A stretch of 64,000 nt of DNA, from contig JNDT01002257.1 of assembly GCA_000697055.1 (NCBI GenBank), positions 62,001 to 126,000 on the forward strand, given 5' to 3'. The position numbers and the translations under genes were made by a program. Shown piece by piece: positions 1-10,621 of this stretch (the first letter of the stretch is position 1; each line of letters opens with the position of its first letter). A model generated the notes under the pieces. It made no database searches and was not told where the DNA came from. It saw only the letters and a program-made list of their open reading frames with translations. Origin of the DNA: Saksenaea vasiformis B4078 (taxonomy: Eukaryota; Mucoromycota; Mucoromycetes; Mucorales; Saksenaeaceae).

Positions 1-340
1 AATTTCTTTCTTTCGTTTACCAGTCCTCATTGTTACTGTTTCTCTTTCTCATGTGTTGCTGCCACTATTATCACAAGGAAATGAAGGCTCATCGCTGTAA
101 ATTGGAACCTTTGTTGTTGAGAAGGCATTTTAGTATTTTACACGGGATCATGAAAAAAAAGGAAAAAGAAAAGAGAGACGGTGAACCACATCAGAGAGGA
201 AGGACCCCTTCGTAAATATAATCTTCATAGGGCGTTACCATGATTCCAAGATATATGAAAGATGTAACGATGACGGAGTGTTAGGCGTCTGGTAGCACTG
301 TCGATCATCTTCATGTGAAATCCGAGAAGGGTGCACAGAT
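1..340 (+). repeat. Left arm of long inverted repeat, copy 1
   Basis: The outer ~107 bp match the reverse complement of 6143-6249 exactly. Beyond that the copies share blocks such as a TTTAGTAT motif, an A-rich tract, and a conserved stretch around 300-340 (GTCGATCAT, CATGTGAA, GCACAGA), showing common origin but substantial divergence. Confidence 0.8.
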
Positions 341-1807
341 ATTTGCATGCGCATGAAATGTATAACGGTACATTTACCTGCTCCCCTGACATTGGATCTA
401 TCTGTAGAGAAGGCGTGCCTATACCATGATCTATTAACTACCGTCTATTTTCATATGAAGAGCCTCGACTGCAATGAAAATTATGTCCTTAAATCTAGTT
501 CGACAATGATTGTTCCTTTCAAACTAACTACGTAAAGCAGTACGGTAGTGTTTATCTCATCTTCCGGCAAAAATAAGTCCTTGGCATGTTGAAAAGTTGT
601 TCCACCTTAACAGCGGAAACGGAAAGCGAAGGCTGGTTCCGAGGTCCTTGTTCCATGAAACCAATGAAAGATGGTAACCAAACTCGGTCACAGATTAGAG
701 TTTCGGTGAGTAAAATCCCATACGGAACGTCTGTGCACGAGGATGTCCGTTGCTTTAAAGCTCCCTTTCCCGGCACTTCACGCACTTTTAACGAAGAAAA
801 AAAAAGGGAAAAAAGGGCAACGCATCTCCGGTGTCTTATTAACACTATACAAGTTGCTATGTACCGATGAAGATAAAAACTTGAAGTAAAAAGTGATCTT
901 ACACCACCTAAAGAAGATTTTTTATGGGACATACTAAACGGAAGCATTCCATTTAGGGAACTCCGCCGAGATTTGATTGACAGTTCATCACAAGGGCGGA
1001 TCAAAAAGTAAAAAGGACGCGTCAAACAAAAATCCTTTTCTTCATCTTTTCTTTTACTTTTACTTTTTCTTCCTTCCAGTGGCAAAGCGGCTTCCCATAA
1101 TCTGTTACCGTTGGAATATTTACTCATTTCCATTGTCCATCTAGGTTATTATAGGACGGCAGACAGTTTGCCACTTCGTGTAAATTAGCGTAAGTGCTGC
1201 GCCATCTGATTATTTGTATTTTAAAACTGACATTTTCCAACTAAGGGTTCGTCTAAAGACATGTGTAGTATAGCGTAAGTGGCTTAATAAATATTTACGC
1301 ATAATCACTAACCCTTCTCTTTTTAGATCTTCGTCTGTCTGAGTTCTTCGTCCTTACGAAGTACTGACGTTTGTAGACAACGGACGATGAGGTAAGCATA
1401 TGCTGGCGCCCATCGGATATGAACTACAAGATAAGTAAGTTTAAGTGTAAGGTAGGCAGCAAGGTAAGTTTAAGCACCAGGTAGGTGGCAAATTAAATAG
1501 ACAAGAAAAAATAAAAAGAAGAAAAAAGAAAAGACAGGAAGAAAAAGAGTAGAGATAAAAGCCAAGCTAGGTGATTAGGTAAGTCAAACATTTCCTTTCT
1601 ATGAAGCCGCTTTGCCATAATGCCATCCTCCCGCGAGATTCTCCTTCCAGCTCCTGGTATTATACTGTGCACCTTTGGTTGTATCGTTCTGGTAAAAAAG
1701 AAAAAGAAGAGTCTTTTTCATTGTCTTCTGATGCCGTCATGCGTAGGTCCACTACTGGTGTCGTTTGTCTCCCCAGTCTACCTTGTTAATAAATAAAACT
1801 CGCCTTC

Positions 1808-2051
<244 letters not shown>

Positions 2052-3805
2052 ATTGCTATCGTTATAGCAAAAGTCTGAACGGTTACGAAAGTTTGTGCCA
2101 TTTTTTTAACATGTTTTGCCCCCAGCTATCTGTTCAAAATGGGTTGAAACCGTTTAGATACATTCCAAGATTACTATGATTATTGTTTCGGTTTCTGATA
2201 CTGCCACCACTCCTAATTAATTATTATTATTATTTTCTGATTAAACTGTGCAAACCAAATAACATACCTGCTTGACAACTATGTATTAGCTGTTCTAGGT
2301 CTAATATTAGCGTCGTACGTGTACATAGAATATAACGCGAAATGTAAATACAACGAGATTATAAGACTGTTTTCCGTAGAAAAACCAAAAGGCCCGACTT
2401 GCTATGGAGTCATGGACGAACTATCATAAATGTTTCACGGTTCATTATGTGTCACGATCAATAAATTGGCGTCGTTGACCTTCCTCTTTCTCATATTGGT
2501 CTTCAAGTACAGGTCATTTAGAAATTAGATCATGCTGTTGGGACTTTGTCTGTTCCAGACGTTATATCCAGCTTAAAAATAGCACGGACGCTGGGTAAAC
2601 GAGACTCACAAAAGAATTGTTTTAGTAAAACGAACAGTGTACTGCTTAAATAATTCACGAAGCCTGTGGGTAGCAGCGGAATAGAGGAATTTGGAGATAT
2701 CTTTAGATTATCCTACTAGATGGGGGTCATTTATGTTTATCCTGGTTAATTATATGTTCTGCGTCTGTTGATTTCTCAGCAACAGATAGATGGGAATAAG
2801 ACATGTCCATAACTGTACTCTAAGAAAACAATCACTTTCGGTACTTCTTGTCGGCACTCAGACTTCTTGTTCTAACCATCGTGTATGTACCTATTCGAAC
2901 TCGGCGAATTTCTTTCTGTAGTAGAAGCGACAGACTCATGTTTGCGTTTTTGAAATGGAGTGTGAGCCTTCTGGCTCGGTTAGGCTATTTCAAACCCTCG
3001 ACTTGTGGAAATCTGCAGACCTGCTTGTGACAGGTCAATGCCGGAAGGGCGAGTCTTTTTTGGGTGGAATAACGCAGCTGTTGTTCACTTAAGCAATAAC
3101 ATCGAAGGTCAAGAGGAGCTTCAGATATTTCCTGGTCCGATATATTTACTTGATCTTGTGCTTTTCTAAGAACGTGTGCAAAATGTTTGCCCTGTTCAAG
3201 TAACGACAATGATGCATGACGTTGCAAGAAAAAGGGGCAGTTGACTGGCATATGGACCATATTCCAGGAGAAGACATGGACGGAGGAAGATTGTGCGATT
3301 GATGTGAATTACATAAACGTTCATTGTAGTGGTAGACAACCCGTGTGTATTACTTATACTTGGATTGGTCTGTGATAATCTTTCGTTGGATGAACTACAA
3401 TATCAATATGGTTTTAGATGTATTGTTGCTCGCTGGATGTTTCTACGATTATGGTATTTGAGAAACGCGTGCGTACTAACCAACAAAGAAATCTAAGATA
3501 ACCATTCGAGATCAAAGTACCATCAATATCGTACGATGTCAACAGACCTTCAATAGTGACCGTTCGTTGCGTAACATAGGACCCTTTAAAGATATTCCCA
3601 TCATCTAACAACAAACACAGCATCTGAATTGTTGATTGATTAATATAAGGATGTGGATGACCTCCTTTTCAAAGAGTGTACGGTATGTAATATTAACCGA
3701 AAGATCATAGCGTAATATGCCACTGCATAAGTAAGAAGTTTAACTTGCATCGTCGGTTTCTCTATAGCTAATGATAATTGGCCAAAATGTAATGCGGCCA
3801 CGCAG

Positions 3806-3842
3806 ATATATATATATATATATATATATATAGATATATAGA
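3806..3842 (+). repeat. AT microsatellite
   Basis: A run of AT dinucleotides with one GAT interruption near the right end, in otherwise unassigned sequence inside the inverted-repeat segment. Confidence 0.9.
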
Positions 3843-4299
3843 TACGCCACTATGCGCCAAAATAAATCAAACACAGCAAAAACCTATGAGCTTGGATCGT
3901 TAATGGCAGTAAATACTATTGCTGTTGCCGTCTTCGCTAGTCATAGTGCCTGTAAGACCACGGCTACTGGATGAAACGTGAAGCGTTAAATAATACAAGG
4001 TGAGCTCAACGCTTTAATGTCGCAGATCGTCCTCATCTCATAATGTTGTTTTATTTGATACAATAAATGTGAAAGAAATAAAGCTCCAATGAACAAAATA
4101 GATGAAGAAATGGAGAGGATTTTATTGATGCACACCATTAAGACGATCGCGATTAGGTCCGCAAGCCAATTATGGAGGATAAACGGGTCGTTTACCAAAG
4201 AAAGGGACATTTCGTACTGGTAGTTATCTTGCCTCTGGAAACGGTTTGGGTCTTGTGTTGCTCACATTCGTCTGATCAAATAAAGAGAAAAGGAAGGAG

Positions 4300-5345
4300 A
4301 AGGAAAAAGAGAAGAAAGGGAAGAGAGCGCCTAGCTTTGGTAAACGAAAGATTGTGAACTTACCAATAAAATCAGCTCTCAGCACTGGATCTCTTGGATT
4401 TCCTAAGGTTAATGGGGACTTCTAAAGAATAAATGGGCGTTAGCTGCAAGTTCTGATAGTAAACGAAGGATGTACTTACACCTCGTGTCGGTCACTATAG
4501 CATTAGATGGTAAAAGAAAGGAAAGTACTTCTACAAAAATGAAACGCAAGTTATTTATGTCAATAAGAAAAGATTAGAATTACTTACACCTCTGCGTCCG
4601 TCACTACATACGTGAGAAAGTGAAAGAAAGAGACAACTTCTATCAAATGCGACACATAATGAGTTCAGGATGGCAGCAAGTAAAAGATCAGACTTACACT
4701 TTGGCAATAATGGCATACCCAAAAGAAGAGAAACTGCTTCTGCAAAATGATATGCGCGTTTAGCTATTTATCAACATGTAAAGATCAATTACTTACACCT
4801 CTTTGTACCTCTGCAATAAAAAAGCAAGAAGGAAAGAGAAAAAAAGAGTAAGTAAGCATAAAAGTCGCAATATAGAAATCAAAACACTTACACCTTGGCG
4901 ATGGACGCCAAATCAAACCAACCTGGCGAAGCAGACTCGCTACAGGACAGAAGCATTCCCGTGTAATTCACCAACAACGCCACACCCGCTATACCTGCCC
5001 GCACCCCGCCACGCGCACCAGGGATCACTGAATGCAACCGGGCCCATGGGGACTGACCCAGAATTTGTACTTCACCCAAGGCCAACCCACATGGGAACAA
5101 TTACAGTCCAGCTTGCACAGGCACCCGCAACCGACATACGAGCAGTGACAACGGCATATGACGCAGAGCAAAAGACGACGGACCTACCACTGTCCCGCAG
5201 TCATGCATTTATGGCCAAAGAAGTTCAACGTAGTCAGTAAAAAGGAACAAACAGAACAAAAGCGAGGTTCCTTACCAGAAACAATTAACAGTACGCATCC
5301 ATCACACATCCACAATGGAGAAGCATTGTGCTTTGCACTTTGAAA
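4300..5345 (-). pseudogene. Unassigned intron-rich locus with tandem ~100-bp exon/intron units
   Basis: On the minus strand, six 5' splice-site-like motifs (five of them GTGTAAGT, the last GTAAGT) occur at about 4887, 4791, 4692, 4582, 4475 and 4359, spaced 96-116 bp. Most are preceded by exon-like stretches that begin AAG right after a pyrimidine-rich AG acceptor. Four consecutive introns would be 59-60 nt and resemble each other. Upstream, a GC-richer exon-like stretch (about 4893-5100) ends in a frame reading WFDLASIAK just before the first donor, and another donor lies near 5275. One frame stays open over the first four units, then meets a stop in the fifth. I recognise no protein family. 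It may be a decayed tandemly duplicated gene or a spliced non-coding transcript. Confidence 0.35.
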
Positions 5346-5899
5346 AGAAATAAAATACATTAGATATCTTTAAAAATGGTGTGTGTAAAGCAAAGGGCGC
5401 TCTCAGAGAGAAAGTGACGGGGAAAAGAGAAAGAGTGATTCCTTCCTTTCATTCCCAAAAGTCGACTTTTCTAGCCAATGCAATGAAGCCCACATGTCAT
5501 GGTTACACAAAATGCTTCCGTCACATAAATCCATTTACTTTTGCTCATATATATAACGCTATACGACTTTTACGTTCACATCAACGTATGCAGTATGGGA
5601 ATGTATAATTATGTAACATTTCCATGAAAAAAAAAATGAAGAAAGTAGTAAAAAGTAGGGTGATCTGTCAATTATGATTTCGATCTGGACTGATGTTCCA
5701 AACTCGGTGTAAACTCTAAAAAATTACTACTTTAGGAAAATAAAAACTGAACAGACTGGTAGAAACAATACAGATTCCTATGGTGTTGTAATCAAACGCG
5801 CATTATGGCTGAAAGCCTGTGGATAAATTCTAAAAGTACAAATATTAGACGGATCAAACTTTAAGTGATACTCTGTAAGTTTATGCGGTACTACTGAAA

Positions 5900-6249
5900 T
5901 GTGATGTCTGTGCGTGCTTCTCCATACTTCACATGCAAATGATCGACACATGTCACCAGGAGCCTAACTTTCCATCATCATAACTTCCTACATACGTTCC
6001 AGAATCACGACCATAACTGTGTAGATTTTAGCTATGGTATTAAACAAGTATTCGATCATGATTCTTCCTTTCTCGATAGGAGCTTTTTCCTTTTTTCCTA
6101 CGAACTGCGGAAGATACTAAACTACCTTCATAACAGCGATGATTCCAATTTACAGCGATGAGCCTTCATTTCCTTGTGATAATAGTGGCAGCAACACATG
6201 AGAAAGAGAAACAGTAACAATGAGGACTGGTAAACGAAAGAAAGAAATT
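5900..6249 (-). repeat. Right arm of long inverted repeat, copy 2
   Basis: This is the inverted partner of 1-340: perfect over the terminal ~107 bp, diverged inward. Its inner part resembles the third copy (7090-7440), sharing TACCGCATAAACTTA and GATCATTTGCATGTGA, so copies 2 and 3 are related over several hundred bases. Confidence 0.8.
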
Positions 6250-7611
6250 TGTTTGGTCAATAAAAAACGCCATTTTTGACCTATGAGACGACTTCACTCT
6301 TCTTTTACTTTTTGAACGAAAAAAAGTGCGTTGCGGTTTTCTGGTAAGTGTTATACGTTATTGAACCTTTGTGATGATGGATGTTCATATCCGCTCTCTC
6401 AAGGGAAGAAACAACCCCAAGAGTGATCTGATGGGAGCCCACCGGGTAATAAGCGCGTGGTGGCTTACGATGACCGTAGTCCCTCTCCTGGGCTATGCTT
6501 GCGTAATGCTTAAGAGTGCTTATTGGAAGCCTGCCAAGGACAACATGCGAGGCATGCAGAAGCGCAAAAAGCATATGGTTTTTTATCTTGTGCTTGCGTA
6601 ATGCTTACAATGCTTATCAAATGTATACCATACGAAGCCAACTTGGAGCCTGCGGTCCATGAGTAGCCAAACAAAAATTCAAACAAAAATTCAAACAAAC
6701 GGTTCGGAATCCTGTATACTTTATACACAAGAACAAAAAGAAGAACCACAGGTGACGCAGGCTGAACTGTCGGGCTTCATGATGGCTTCAAAGCGGCGGC
6801 TTCCGATGGTGGGCTCAGACGATGGCTCAAGACGAATACAAAAAAAATCAAGTTCCATTATGTCCTTGTTACCCTATCTATTTCAGTAAATTGTACTACT
6901 CTGTCTACAAGTTTAATCAACATGTAAACCACGTATCCCTTCTGAACTAATAACATAGTATCGTCTTATAAATATTTAAAAGCTTGTGGGAACCCGAAAG
7001 GAAAAGAAACGCTTACTAAGCGGTCTTTATACCATGGTTCTTTTTATTGCCTTGATAGTTAGGGTGAAGAGTTCCTTCTGAGATCGTACAAATTGTTTAG
7101 GTGCTTTTGTTGTTTCTTTTCGTGCGACGTTACTATTATCACAAGAAATTAGAGCTCATCGCTGTAGGTTGGGATTCTTGCTGCTAAAAGGGTAATGTAG
7201 TACCTTGCACGTTACAAAGTTCTCATCAAAAAGGAAACCTCATGATCGGATACTTGCTTAATACCATAGCTATCATGCACAGTCATTGTCATGATTTCGC
7301 AATATATGTAGGAGGTAACCATGACGGGCTGTTAGGCTTGTTTTAACATGGTCGATCATTTGCATGTGACGTATACAGAAGCGCGCACAGACATTATCTT
7401 TGATAGTACCGCATAAACTTATATATGACGCTTCACTCTGTCTCTGCAGCTGCCATCACCGCCTGCTTTCTGGATCTCTGATTGACGTTGATACACACGT
7501 ACGTAGTGAATGTGGACAGTTGGATATATCGACGTTGTTATCGGTGATGGTATCTCGATGTGTCATAGGTTGCCTGTTGTGTTTCCAGAAAAGGATGTCT
7601 AGATTGCAATA
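6250..7611. other. Intergenic, repeat fragments only
   Basis: No gene recognised. Two related stretches begin at about 6492 and 6591 (shared TGCTTGCGTAATGCTTA and later GAAGCC, GGAGCCTGC), a local ~100-bp duplication. At 6668-6702 a short A-rich unit (CAAACAAAAATT) is repeated about three times. The third copy of the long inverted-repeat family occupies about 7090-7440. Confidence 0.6.
7090..7440 (+). repeat. Third, diverged copy of the 1-340 repeat family
   Basis: It is alignable with copies 1 and 2: shares TACTATTATCACAAG, AGCTCATCGCTGTA, ATACCATAGCTA, GATCATTTGCATGTGA and TACCGCATAAACTTA. Orientation is as copy 1. It lies outside the 1-6249 segment, so the family is dispersed rather than unique to that segment. 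Confidence 0.75.
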
Positions 7612-8275
7612 CAGTGGCCGTTCAGTTAATGACTATTCTCTTGATGAATATGTCACACTTATGGAATATCAACTTTGGGAACAATTTTGGTAGGCAGTAA
7701 ATTATTCCAACAATCCTTTATTCGAATGATGAATAGTTTCTTCCAAAAATATTCCAATAAAGAGCGGGTGCCCTTTCATCCCTGTTACTTAGTGAAGTAA
7801 CTATCGAGCCTTGTCTGTCTTAGCAAATTATGATAGTTTGCCTCTAAACGAGTCAGTTTTTAGTTTAGGGCGATGGTCTAGTTGGTAGTCGAGGGCATCG
7901 TGCATCTCTAGAATCACACAAGCTTGGGTCAGTATGCTTAATTTTTCCGCAGTCAGCAAATAAAAAGTATTTAAAATTTTCACATTTCTACATTATCACT
8001 GGCGTTGTCACCATCATCTTCTTCTGATCGTCCACCCCCCTAACTGTCCTTTTTCTCTGATCACCAAAACAAATTAATTCGTGGATGCAAATAAGTAAAA
8101 TAAGTCCAGAAAAAGCTGTTGTTAGACACGACAGAAAGCATCCTATGACGGCAAACGAGACTCCAATGAAACACGGTCAGAGCAAGTCTGACATGGTTGA
8201 AATCGCACGCGTCGAGGAAAACATGCTCGTTGACAATGGCTGGCTCCTAGCTAAAAGGTCTCTGATTCGTTACTA

Positions 8276-8300
8276 CAGTAGATTCTCGATATAAGCATAC
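8276..8300 (+). repeat. Left terminal inverted repeat of the Tigger element
   Basis: 25 bp, preceded by TA at 8274-8275; 23 of 25 positions match the right repeat. Confidence 0.9.
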
Positions 8301-8630
8301 TCTAGATGGAATGATAAACCATGCTTATACCAAGTTTATGCTTATAGCGGGAGTTTAAATTTTACCATTAGTGTAACCGTAATCCTTTGAACTTTTCGTT
8401 CAGCCAATCAAAGCCTTTCATCAAATACTGATTGATATCTGCATCGTGATCTTGCTTCGTACAATTAAGATATCAGTATCTTTTGACGCAATTTATATCC
8501 AATAATCGCACGTAGCTTTAAAGTAAATAGTCGTGATATTGATATACAGATAAATTGCTGAAGAATATAAAAGGCGTTAAATAGAATAAAGTGAGCCTAG
8601 CATATCAATTACTATTTCAAATTCTTATCC

Positions 8631-10323
8631 ATGTCTACTCATAGTGCAGCAATCAAACATACTCGGAAGGCGCTTAGTTACGAAAAAAAGCTGAAGATCA
8701 TCGAGAAATATCAAGAATGCCCTTCGATGACACAGTCGAAATTAGCTGAGTGGGCCAAGGCGACATTCATTCTGGAGAAAACACCAGTCCAGTCAACTAT
8801 ACAAAGGATTCTCAGCAAAAAAATGGAAATTAAGGATATGCGGGACGTGGAATTGTCATCGAAACGTCAAAGATCTGGTGCAATACCAAACGTGGAGGCT
8901 GCTCTTGACGTGTGGGTGAGGTCCAAGGCTGACAACAATATACCGATCAACCGAGAGGTCCTCAGGACGCAAGCTATGCATTTTGCCAAGGAGGTGAACT
9001 GTAGTGACAAAATTGCGTTCTCCAACGGGTGGCTTACAAACTTCATGAAGAGACGTGGACTTTCAACGTATTCTATGCATGGAGAAGCTGGCTCAGCAAA
9101 CTTGGATGAACAGTCAGTTCAGCAGCAGATACCGATTTTAAAGGAAGAAATTGCAAAGTATCCACTTTCGCATGTGTACAACCTTGATGAAACTGGTTTG
9201 TTTTACAAGATGGTGCCCACGACAACAATCGCCAATAGGGCTCTTTCTGGAGTCAAGCAAGACAAGCGGAGGATCACCGTAGCTATCGTAGCTAATGCAG
9301 ACGGCTCTCATCGTATTCCTCCGTTCTTCATAGGCAAGGCAAAGAGGCCCGCCTGTTTCCAAAAAAAAAAGACAGGTTTGCAATCAAGATAGCCATATAA
9401 TTATTTATACTGATGTCCCTTTACAGGCGAACAGCTGGGATTCCACTATTACTCAAATCCAAAGGCTTGGATGACTTCATACGTGTTTTCAGAGATTTCA
9501 AAAGTACTTGATCGCCTTATGCGAAAAGAAAGAAAACATATTCTCCTCCTGATCGACAATGCTCCGTCTCACAAAGACTTCCCAGAACTCACAAATATTA
9601 AAATATTGCTCCTTCCACCAAATACAACATCTAAGCTCCAGCCATTGGATCAAGGTATTATCAAATGCTTCAAAACCTATTACAGGTAAGGCGGTCAAGC
9701 ATCTAGTAGTCGAATCTATAGCTAATGATACCTTCTACAGATCCTACCAATATCGTGCTGCCGCTACTCGTTATAGGCTTGGTAGACGTCAAAACCTGTA
9801 TGATGTGGATCAGTTAAAGGCCAAGATGTGGTGCTTGTCCGCATGGGGGAGAATTTCCTCAGAAACTATCCGCAACTGCTTCCTACACACTGGGCTGTTC
9901 TCTTCCGTAAATGGTGAAAACGAGGCTCGGAATAGCGTTGAAAAAGAGGAAGATGAAATGGTGGCTCTAAACCAATATATCAAAGATATCCATGGTAATG
10001 ATGCACTTACCCATCAAGATGACATCAATCCGCAAGATGAAAGCAAGGAAATCCATGCAGTTATGACTGAGAAAGCTATCATCCAAGAAGTTATGTCGGC
10101 AGACGAAGTTGATAGTGAGGCTGAATCTCCTGATGATGACCAAGAAACGTATACGCTACAACAGCAGAAGGAGATCCTATCCATGGCTCGAGATGTTCTG
10201 GATATGCAACATAGCATCGATCCTGAGATTGACCGGCTGTTGAAGAAGAAATTAGGAATCATTGATACTGAAATGCTAAAACGTTCTACACAGAGGAACA
10301 TAACAGATTATTTTAAAAATTAG
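8631..10323 (+). CDS. Pogo/Tigger-type transposase
   Basis: Three exons by eye: 8631-9375, 9427-9685 and 9741-10323 (528 residues). The introns are about 51 and 55 nt; the first has an atypical GTTTGC donor, the second GTAAGG. The N-terminus fits a Pipsqueak/CENP-B-type helix-turn-helix region (residues ~10-155, including a CENPB-type second domain, NGWLTNFMKRRG). The DDE domain follows: D186 in YNLDETGLFY, D292 in LLLIDNAPSH and D323 in LQPLDQGII, a DD30D spacing fitting pogo. After SSETIRNCF an acidic tail ends in Q519-RNITDYF, a match to the PCNA-binding (PIP-box) consensus Qxx(I/L/M)xx(F/Y)(F/Y). It would act in the nucleus, cutting and pasting its own element at TA sites. Without splicing the frame is broken twice, so the introns decide whether it is functional. 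The ATG lies 355 bp inside the left end. Confidence 0.9.
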
Positions 10324-10472
10324 ATATGATATCACTCTCAACTTGTATTCGATATAAAGATTTTTTTTGAGAAAGATATGCATTATCATATAAGAAGTTT
10401 TAGCATAATTTACCGCCTATAAAATTTATTCCGTGAAAAAGGATGCTTATATCGAGATTATGCTTATATCAG

Positions 10473-10497
10473 GTATGCTTATATCAAGAATCGACTG
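10473..10497 (-). repeat. Right terminal inverted repeat of the Tigger element
   Basis: 25 bp, followed by TA at 10498-10499; matches the left repeat at 23 of 25 positions. Confidence 0.9.
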
Positions 10498-10621
10498 TAT
10501 ATCAAACTCTATGTTGTTTGCCAAAAATAGTAATTCGAATGGTCTTTCACTTGAAGAATATGTTCGATATAAGAATGACAGTTTTGTCTACAGATTATAT
10601 TCTATAACCGGATGACCACTG

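Larger units (their letters stand above)
8276..10497 (+). mobile_element. Intact-looking pogo/Tigger (Tc1-mariner superfamily) transposon
   Basis: About 2.2 kb with 25-bp terminal inverted repeats that differ at two positions: the left begins CAGTAGATTCTCGATATAAG and the reverse complement of the right begins CAGTCGATTCTTGATATAAG. TA dinucleotides flank both ends (8274-8275 and 10498-10499), as expected of this superfamily's target-site duplication. Subterminal copies of the inner motif (ATGCTTATA-like) occur twice inside the left end in opposite orientation and twice inside the right end. It encodes an uninterrupted two-intron transposase. The combination of near-matching ends, intact TA sites and open coding sequence suggests recent insertion. 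Confidence 0.9.
7612..10621. mobile_element. Older pogo-related element interrupted by an intact Tigger copy
   Basis: The left end reads TA then CAGTGGCCGTTCAGTTA (TA at 7610-7611, CAGT at 7612). The right end reads TAACCGGATGACCACTG then TA (10605-10621, TA at 10622-10623); as reverse complement this is CAGTGGTCATCCGGTTA, an imperfect match with the left end. Removing the nested element (8276-10497 and one TA) leaves about 0.79 kb, close to the 0.82 kb of the related element at 12551-13367, with which it shares subterminal blocks (GTAAATTATTCCAA, GAATGATGAATA, GAATATGTTCGATATAAGAATG). It is non-coding as far as I can see. The nested reading is inference from these alignments. Confidence 0.6.

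Noticed and set aside
4803..5240. 145-codon plus-strand frame in a GC-richer block
   Set aside because: It begins in A-rich sequence and has no family features. The opposite strand shows better splice-site context, so this is probably its shadow.
7867..7935. tRNA-like sequence with a possible A box (TGGTCTAGTTGG)
   Set aside because: No GTTCGANTC-type B box and no 3' acceptor strand to pair with GGGCGAT. At best a degenerate tRNA-derived fragment.
9360..9427. Frameshift in the transposase at the A run
   Set aside because: The frame is restored by removing a 51-nt intron with a proper TTTACAG acceptor, and the downstream sequence matches conserved pogo residues immediately.
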